Translations under genes and position numbers: made by a program
DNA from: Entrophospora sp. SA101
Taxonomy: Eukaryota; Glomeromycota; Glomeromycetes; Entrophosporales; Entrophosporaceae
NCBI GenBank assembly: GCA_958430865.1
Contig: CAUDNR010004615.1
Coordinates: 1 to 41,233 of the forward strand
DNA length: 41,233 nucleotides
Reading direction: 5' to 3'
The notes under the pieces: generated by a model
The model's database searches: none
What the model saw: the letters and a program-made list of their open reading frames with translations, nothing else
What the model was told of the DNA's origin: nothing
Shown here: positions 34,267 to 41,233 of the stretch, piece after piece
How positions within the stretch are numbered: position 1 is the first letter of the stretch
How the letters are laid out: each line of letters opens with the position of its first letter

Positions 34267-35585
34267 TGATACAAATACTTCTCCAAAATTCATAGTTGCC
34301 AATCTTAATAATGATGTCTAACAATATATGTATTATAATTTAATTTTTTGTAAAATTAATTAACATAATTAATAAATTTATATTGAAGGGGAGAATTTAC
34401 CCATAATTCTTTTTCTGTAGCTCCAACTTCCCAAAATTCTTTATGATGATTAGCCATCTCATCTTCATTATATTTGAAATCTCATATGATAAACTTTTCT
34501 TCTCTACATTTATTTGCAAACTCTTCACTAACCCTTTTGTAAACAATCCATAATCACTATCTTCTGCAATTTTTCTACATAATATTTATAAATGTAAAAA
34601 ATTTAATTGGTCATATAATATATATTTTATAGAATAACGTATTTTAAAACATAATATGTTCTTGACTTACTGAGAAGATTGCAGTACAATCATTTGAGTA
34701 ATAGTTTCATATTTAGAGTACCATTCTTTATAAAGATTTCTAAATGATAATAATTTAATATAAAAAGTTTTTGATTTAACACATCATTAAATGCTACCAA
34801 CATCCACAAAAGTATTACTTTCCAAGTATTCAGAATCTAAAACAAAATGTTCTTTTTTAACAAATAACAAACTACAAAATTTCCTCTAATAATTTAATTA
34901 TTGAAATAAATTTAATTGATTAAAAATATATCTTTTATATTTTATATATTTAATCAACCAAACAATATAAATACATGTGTTTTTTCATTCCAGTACTTGT
35001 AAATTTTCTTTAATTTGATTATAGTGAGCAGATTTTGCTTTAATCAGATCCTCAATTGTTGTTATTTCCTAAAATAATATATAATAAAACAATAGTAATA
35101 ACACTATTATTAATATTTATACAAACTACACATAAATATACAACATAGACTAACTTCTTTCAATTTTTCAGGTATTGCTGAAAGTGATTTATCAGCTCTG
35201 GTATTCCATTGAAAAGTTTTTAAATATTGATTGACCAATATTTTCTACAAAAATAAAGTAGGATAAATATAAAATATAATAGATTTGTATTGTTTTTCCT
35301 CTCTCCCAACGCCACCAACACTCAAAATCAAAATATATACTTACTATCATTTACCATTAAATTTGCTTCGACTTGATCAGTGTCTCCTTTCAATAGACTG
35401 CAAAGAATATCAACAATTCTCATTGTTACAGATTCAAATGATTGATCATTTTTGACAAATTCATCGGAAATCACCGCTAAATTATCAAATGTACTTATCT
35501 GGTAATTAATTACATATATATATTCACCCAATCCAATGATCTGCGATAGGATATACCTTGATTTTTGTGTCTCAAATGTTAAGGA
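34265..35585 (-). pseudogene. VMA5 pseudogene, truncated duplicate
   Basis: A near-identical copy of 10001-11321 (offset 24264), with the same introns and the same in-frame TGA and frameshifts. It lacks the last exons: the break falls inside the codons for VSWVHLKILRV, so the C-terminal quarter is missing. It contains one, not two, copies of the 877-bp unit. Confidence 0.88.
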
Positions 35586-35882
35586 TCAACCTACAAAATT
35601 CCATTAATATTAACCAACCATCAGGACAAGAAATTTAATTTCATCCAATAAACCAATATAAATTAACATATTAATATATAGAAAGTTGCATTTAAATACA
35701 ATCAAGTTTTCTGAACTTCATATAAACTTCATCCATTTACTAGAAATCTGGTTGATCATTTATTTCCATCTAATAAATTTTATTCATTTGTTAGAAATCA
35801 GAAACATCATGACTGGTCATTCATTTCCGCTGATATTTGTTAACTGACCAATGAGTTTGTTAGAAATCAGGAACATCATGAC

Positions 35883-36521
35883 TAGAGCTTATTTATGAAC
35901 TGGTTCGAACCAACTTGAATCATAGTCAAAAAATTATTTTGATTTAAATATTCAATGATTCAATTCGAACCATCAATGATTTGAATGATTTGAACCATCA
36001 GCAATTTGAACAATTCGTAACATTAACGATTTGAATGATTTGAATAAATTATATAAATTTAAATTTAAAACTTCAATGCATTTTTTTATTTAAGTTCATA
36101 ATAAAAATTTTAACTTGAAAATTATTATGTGAAAGATTACATACATGTAGAGTTATTATGTTTAAACGTTTTCTCTCTTTTGTTGTTGGAACAAACTTTA
36201 CGTTTAACAAACTCATAATGTTCACCTATTATAATGATCTCTAGCTCTCAACATTCTAGTTGATTTTGCATCTTTTTTTTTTGTGGCTGGTTAGAACTAA
36301 TTAAAGCAGGCAAAGATTATGGGTACTGCTATTATAGTTTCCGATGTGGTAATTGAATCTGAATCCAATTGTATAGAAGGTCTGGGAAGTGAAAGGGCAG
36401 AAATAAAAATTGTCATCATAAAATCATGAAATTGAAATTTATAATTAAAATTTTGGGGTGGGGTGTTTGGATATGAAACTCTGATGGGGATTGGCTAATT
36501 TGAATTGACCAATAAGCTCTA
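35883..36521. mobile_element. hAT-like TIR element, copy in arm 2
   Basis: Same TAGAGCTTA/TAAGCTCTA ends and same flanking ATCATGAC (35875-35882 and 36522-36529) as 12496-13144. The left two thirds align with scattered substitutions. The right third differs: here it holds a GGGGTGGGGTGTTTGG segment that also occurs near 27090. Confidence 0.75.
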
Positions 36522-37366
36522 ATCATGACTGGTCATTCATTTCCTCAGAAATACCAATTATTTATGAATTTTACCCAATGGAATTTTGAAAAAACATTAC
36601 TTCTTTTTTGTTTTTGTTTTGAAAAATGTATAAACAGCAATTTGAACAAAAAAACTCAAGAGCATTACTTTTGACATGAATAAGAACAAATATTCAGCTC
36701 AATTAAACGATAATGGACGTCTAGAAAGTTTCAAAGAATGATGTAAATAGCCAATGTTTTATTTTTTTGAAACATTTAAAATAAAAGCCTATTTGCTTAA
36801 TATTATAATTTATATTAATATATATAATAATAATAGCTTTTTACGTAGAAATAGTTGAAAGCCAAACGAAAATGAAATTGCAAGAATAGATACCTGTAAC
36901 AAAGATCAAAATTACAACAACGATAATGACATTAATATAATTAATAATTATGATGACAACAACAATAATGACAATAATAATAATAAATTATCAAAGAAAT
37001 AAAAATATGATAATATAGAAAAGGTTGATGATAGTTTGCAAAAACTAATAGATCTATATATCAAGCTGGAAAAGCCTCCAAGTTCATGAAAATTTTAATG
37101 ACGTCACTAAGTATAAAAAATTAAGAGAGGGCTTCTCAAGATATTATCTATGTTTCTGCTGACCTTTTAGTAAAATATTCTGTATTAAAGATCCTAGCTC
37201 GTTGAATTCTATACTGTTGTATATAAAGAACGTTTAAATCACAATTTAAAAAAACACGAGTTTCTTCTGTAATATCTTTCTTTTTTCTTCAAAATAAATG
37301 AATATATATTGTTAACATACTCATCTTTAGCATTTCTCAATTATTTTATTATTTTATTTGATCACA

Positions 37367-37665
37367 TGCGCTGATTTTGTTTGACCCCCAAAATTCAGTA
37401 CAGTATGATCATAATATTATGAATACTTTATACTAGCAAAAACCCATTGGTTTCGAGGTGGGCTCTTTGGTTTGACGGGTTGTTGAATAGTAAAGTGGTT
37501 TTTTTAGCGGAGCAAATAATTTTCTTTAGGGTTAATTATCATTCTACTGACCAGTTTACACATTAAAAATACTCGTGTTTAACATCAAGACACAATAAGA
37601 CAGACATAAGGTTTGAAAAAAGGCCCAAAAAACTAAATCGGCTGATATGAATACTTGGAACCACC
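37367..37665. repeat. Dispersed repeat, copy upstream of the kinase gene
   Basis: Shares ordered blocks with 40361-40545 in the same orientation: GCTGATTTTGT, TTTTTTTAGCGGAGCAAATAA, GACCAGTTTACACAT, GACACAATAAGA, AAGGTTTGAA and GGCTGATATG. Divergence is moderate, with indels. No terminal repeats identified. Confidence 0.75.
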
Positions 37666-37960
37666 GCTCATTTTGATTATAATTGGATGATTGATGTGAT
37701 ATATTTCATAGTTACTTTCAAAATATTCATAAATTAGATGGATTGCTGAATTTTTCAATAGATTGGCAAATTATGTGGTCTGGCTCAACTAATTAAAGAA
37801 CTATTCATATAAGCAATATCTAAATTCGTCAGAGGAATTCAAAAAGGTAAATAACTATGTTAAATTAACATTGTGAGCTAATGATGTATGATGAAACTTT
37901 TGACTTTAGCCATTGACATAACTAAAATATTGACTAAAGGCGGTTCTCACCGGGACCATT

Positions 37961-38047
37961 TTGACGAAAGTAAAACCATTTGACGTAAGTAAAACCATTT
38001 GACATAAGTAAAACCATTTGACGTAAGTAAAAACATTTGATATAAGC
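37961..38047. repeat. 19-bp minisatellite
   Basis: About 4.5 tandem units of TTGACGTAAGTAAAACCAT with one or two substitutions each, starting at 37961, 37980, 37999, 38018 and 38037. Each unit contains a GTAAGT-like word; no gene crosses it. Confidence 0.9.
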
Positions 38048-38651
38048 AAGCAATAATGATAATGATAAAGTAGAGAGTTATCAAAAGTTCCAACCATGTA
38101 AAAATATGTGTCCCGGGGATGAATAAAGAATTATTATATCATTGTATGTATATTGCAATGACGCAAGAAGAATAATTATCATGGGATTTGAATTAGAAAT
38201 TTCACTTAATTAGGCTACTTATTTTTTCCATGTATTTTCTTTCAAAATAAAATTGCCTCTTCTTTTTTACAAATTAAAACCATTCTTTTATTATTAATTG
38301 ACTTTACATACACATGAGTTGTATTAAATTGATAATAATGTGCTTGAGCTGTCTTTGGTGTCTGAGTTTGAAGCAACATAGGTTGATCAATATTTGTACT
38401 TAGAACGACCTTTACATATCACATAAAACAGGTTTTGGTAGATATTTTTGAGAATGTTGAATTTCTTTATTGATATATCTATCACTGGAGTTTGGTTATG
38501 AAGGAGTTGTTCTTTAAATAATGCAATTTTCGTTTTTCAATTTACATTCATCAAAAAAATTGTTGTACGAAAAATTGTTCGTTACACGTTATTCAATTCT
38601 CCAGAAAGAAAAGGGAAATAATGTAACCGTTATTATTATTATCTTTATATA

Positions 38652-40186
38652 ATGCCATATAATTATTTGTTATCATATGGAAGACAAGGTTTTGTACATA
38701 AAATTGATCATGAAATGTATAATAATGCTTTTGTTAACTCTGACAGAGAAAGTAGAAAAGACTATTTTTTCTCATTAGTCAACAAAAACAAGGAGCTTTC
38801 TGAAAATGAAAAAGAATATTGTAAGGAAAAGTTTATTTATGAGTTAGAATTATATAATGCAGTGTATAAAAGGGGAAAACCAAAAGAATGTAACAAGTGT
38901 AAATTGACAAGATACTCTGATAGGTTCTGTGAAGGTTGTATTAGTTTACAATTACAGAGTCTTTTCACCACTTGGACATCTGGAAATAACATAGTTGATA
39001 ACTTTATTCAACAATGTCAAAAGATTTCATCACTTCCAAGATTTATTTTAGAATGGATACCTTTTGAGCAATTTTATGATGTAACAAAGTTGACAGAAGG
39101 TGGATTTAGTTCAATTTATAAAGCTACATGGACAAGAGGAAAAATAATTGATTATGATGAAAATAAAAAGGAATTTAGTTATTTAGGAGGAGGGTATGGA
39201 GTAGTATTAAAAAGTTTAAATAATTCAAGTAATCCAGGAAAAGGCTTTTTTGATGAGGTTGATAGTTTTCATTTAAAATAAAATAAACAATTCTGTATTA
39301 TATAATAAATACTAATTGATTTTATATTTAATTACAGGCAATGAATTATTGTAAAATTAAATCGTCACTGATTGTTAAATGCTATGGTATAACCAAATTC
39401 CCAGATAATGGAAATTATGCAATTGTTTTAAATTATGTTCCAGAAGGAACTTTAAGGGGTTATTTGCAAAAAAGTCATTTAACATTAAAAGACAGAATTA
39501 CAATATTTTGTCATTTATGTGATGCATTAAATGATATACATCAAAAAGATTTAACTCATTGTGATTTACATAGTGGTAATATATTAATAAGTGAAGGTGT
39601 TTGTTATATTACAGATTTGGGATTATGTGGACCAGTTGATGAAAAATCATCAGATAAAGTCTATGGAATTGTATCATATGTTGCACCCGAAGTACTTAGA
39701 GGCAAAAAGAACACCAAAGAATCTGATATCTATAGTGTTGGGATGTTAATGTGGGAAATATTTGCAGGTCATCCACCATTTGACAATAGAGCTCACAATC
39801 ATCGTTTGATTTTTGATATATGTGCAGAAGGTTTACGACCACCAATATTACCTGAAATGCCTGATGATTATGCACAAATGATGCAGAGGTGTTGGAATGT
39901 GGATCCATTAAAAAGACCAACTAGTAGAGAGCTTTGGGAATTTGCTAGAAATAAATGTAATGAAGTTTTTAAAAATAATGATGATAATAGTAATAATACT
40001 ACTAGTAGTGGTGGTGGTAGTGCTTTGCAACAAGTACACGAATCACACCCAGGTGCATATCATAAAAGTAGAATCTTAGATGAAGAAATTGCTAAATCAA
40101 AAAGCTTAAAAATTTATACAAGTAATGATAGTTCGTTAAATAGTCTTGATTTTAGCTCTTTTCTCTTAAATGCTGAAGGTGAATAA
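38652..40186 (+). CDS. TKL-like protein kinase of the Glomeromycotina-expanded family
   Basis: Two exons (38652-39257, 39338-40186) give 484 aa. Residues 80-96 hold a paired CxxC (ECNKCK...FCEGC), a likely zinc ribbon. The kinase domain runs from about 135 (WIPFEQFYDV) to about 420. It has glycine-loop EGGFSSIYKA at 149-158, the ATP-anchoring Lys in VVLK (187), catalytic HCDLHSGN (H276, D278, N283), metal-binding DLG (295-297) in place of DFG, and APE (318-320). CWNVDPLKRPT closes the C-lobe. The tail is Asn/Ser/Gly-rich. Arg before the catalytic Asp is replaced by Cys and there is no DFG Phe, but the key Asp, Asn and Lys remain, so activity is plausible. The intron uses a GTTGAT donor after GAG and a TTACAG acceptor, phase 0. 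Substrate and pathway cannot be told. Such kinases are present in hundreds of copies in arbuscular mycorrhizal fungi (family knowledge). Confidence 0.93.
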
Positions 40187-41233
40187 AAAATTTCATTATT
40201 AATTAATTAATTGGAACTTACTATCCATTAATCATTACTGACAATATTTTATTTACATCTGATTTCATTAGATTCTAATAATTAAAAGAAAGAATCGATG
40301 GATGATTAATTTAATCTCCTAAATTATTTGTTATAATTATTTTTTTTTTTATTTTATCCATATGTGCTGATTTTGTATCAAATAGTAAAATAGTTTTTTT
40401 AGCGGAGCAAATAAATTTTTTGGAGGTTAATTATAATTCTATTGACCAGTTTACACATCATGTTTAACGTGTTTAATATTGAGACACAATAAGATATAAG
40501 GTTTGAACAAAGGATTCAAAAAACCAAATTGGCTGATATGTATTGAATTTGAGTTCTTCCAAGCCATAATAATAATAAATATTATTATTAATGTTAATAT
40601 TAATATGATTTTGAACACAGTTCCGCCGTATATCCTTACAAAACAAAAGCTTAATCGTGGTTAAAATTAAATCAACCACAATTAAGCTCCCGTAGTAGTA
40701 AAAAGTATATTAATATTAAATACAAATTAATAAAATAATTCGTTTGTATGTTTATAATTTCTATTTCTTTAAATATTATTATTATTCATTTTTACCATAA
40801 TTACAATCACAATTACAATTGCAATTACTATCTCGCGATCTTTCCCCGTTGTTTAAATTTGTTTCGGAATTTTATTGCCTTGGAAAAACATTCTCCACCT
40901 ACTATATTGTTTTTAATTTGTTCTTCCCTTGAGCTATGTACGAAGGTAAGCTATGGGAACCTCCCATATTTTCTTCACGAGTATTTCATAAAAAAAAAAA
41001 GGGATTTTGTTATTACTATATATCTTTTTCATATTCATCAAAATTTCTATCAATATGCATGTCTCTTGAAATATTCTTTCTTTTTTTTTCTCAATTCTAA
41101 TGGTCACTGTCACTGATGGATTTTTTTATCCAGAGTTTTTACCATTCCTCAAGAGCATAGTTTCAGGCTCTCTTACATATGATCCAATTGATTCAATGGT
41201 TTCTCTCAACCGATATCTAAATTTAACGAAAAT
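40187..41233. other. Intergenic, downstream of the kinase gene
   Basis: A+T-rich, no gene recognised. It contains the second copy of the dispersed repeat (40361-40545) and a near-perfect inverted repeat at 40648-40688 (AGCTTAATCGTGGTT against AACCACAATTAAGCT with one mismatch). Confidence 0.5.
40361..40545. repeat. Dispersed repeat, copy downstream of the kinase gene
   Basis: Same orientation and block order as 37367-37665, but shorter. Together the two copies bracket the kinase gene and its flanks (about 3 kb). Confidence 0.75.

Larger units (their letters stand above)
34265..37011. repeat. Segmental duplication, arm 2
   Basis: Partner of 10001-13973. It covers the VMA5 fragment, the hAT-like element and about 490 bp of downstream DNA including an AAC/GAT-rich simple repeat. 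Arm 2 shows the empty site of the arm-1 MITE near 36815. Confidence 0.88.
37012..38651. other. Intergenic, upstream of the kinase gene
   Basis: No gene seen. It holds a copy of the dispersed repeat (37367-37665) and a 19-bp minisatellite (37961-38047), listed separately. Confidence 0.5.

Noticed and set aside
37961..38047. CRISPR-like array
   Set aside because: The units are contiguous with no spacers and the genome is eukaryotic; it is a minisatellite.
37906..38097. Reverse-strand frame with repeated TYVKWFYLC-like segments
   Set aside because: It is produced by translating the 19-bp minisatellite and adjacent sequence; no start context or splice structure supports a gene.
40748..41116. 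122-codon + strand frame near the window end
   Set aside because: The first third is a CAATTACAATT-type simple repeat and the rest lacks any recognisable motif.

Overview
This is a very A+T-rich, gene-sparse eukaryotic window with many short (about 60-120 bp) GT-AG introns. The best fit is a Mucoromycota genome, most likely an arbuscular mycorrhizal fungus (Glomeromycotina). The clearest pointer is a TKL-like protein kinase with an N-terminal CxxC...CxxC zinc-ribbon-like region, a type greatly expanded in Rhizophagus and its relatives. The organism call is inference from family knowledge; no database was searched.

Intact genes, all on the + strand: the WD40 nucleoporin ALADIN (4459-6977, 12 inferred exons, 484 aa), mitochondrial TIM22 (8848-9450, 3 exons, 152 aa), the ER enzyme ALG7/DPAGT1 (21415-23288, 6 exons, 462 aa) and the TKL-like kinase (38652-40186, 2 exons, 484 aa). 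A fifth gene (15788-18219, 7 exons), with a region resembling PD-(D/E)XK nuclease-like proteins, is interrupted inside exon 5 by a 118-bp hAT-type MITE with a perfect 8-bp target duplication.

The rest is accessory or decayed sequence. A V-ATPase subunit C (VMA5) pseudogene lies at 9656-11321 (-). Its N-terminal exons are repeated in an 877-bp tandem duplication, and a 3'-truncated third copy sits at 34265-35585, inside a segmental duplication (10001-13973 versus 34265-37011). Comparing the two arms dates insertions: a 649-bp TIR element was present before the duplication, while a 270-bp MITE is found in only one arm, so the other arm shows the empty site. The first arm ends exactly at a nested DNA transposon (13974-15080) that itself contains a pogo/Tigger-like element. 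A second exact duplication, of 1,022 bp, directly abuts the truncated V-ATPase copy.

Other remnants are a histone H4 pseudogene (18933-19160, -), a PIF1/Helitron-type helicase fragment (27520-28121, -), a pogo/Tigger transposase tail (28554-28944, -), two fragments of one unidentified repeated protein family (7780-8130 and 20330-21240), minisatellites at 18515-18700 and 37961-38047, and a dispersed repeat bracketing the kinase gene.

The most unusual unexplained stretch is 15081-15400. It is much richer in G+C than its surroundings, has no long reading frame, and contains at least five local hairpins, so it is a candidate structured RNA gene. The intact genes serve unrelated housekeeping roles (nuclear pore, mitochondrial import, N-glycosylation) and form no pathway or operon; transposon activity and segmental duplication dominate the window. 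I saw no tRNA, rRNA or CRISPR.
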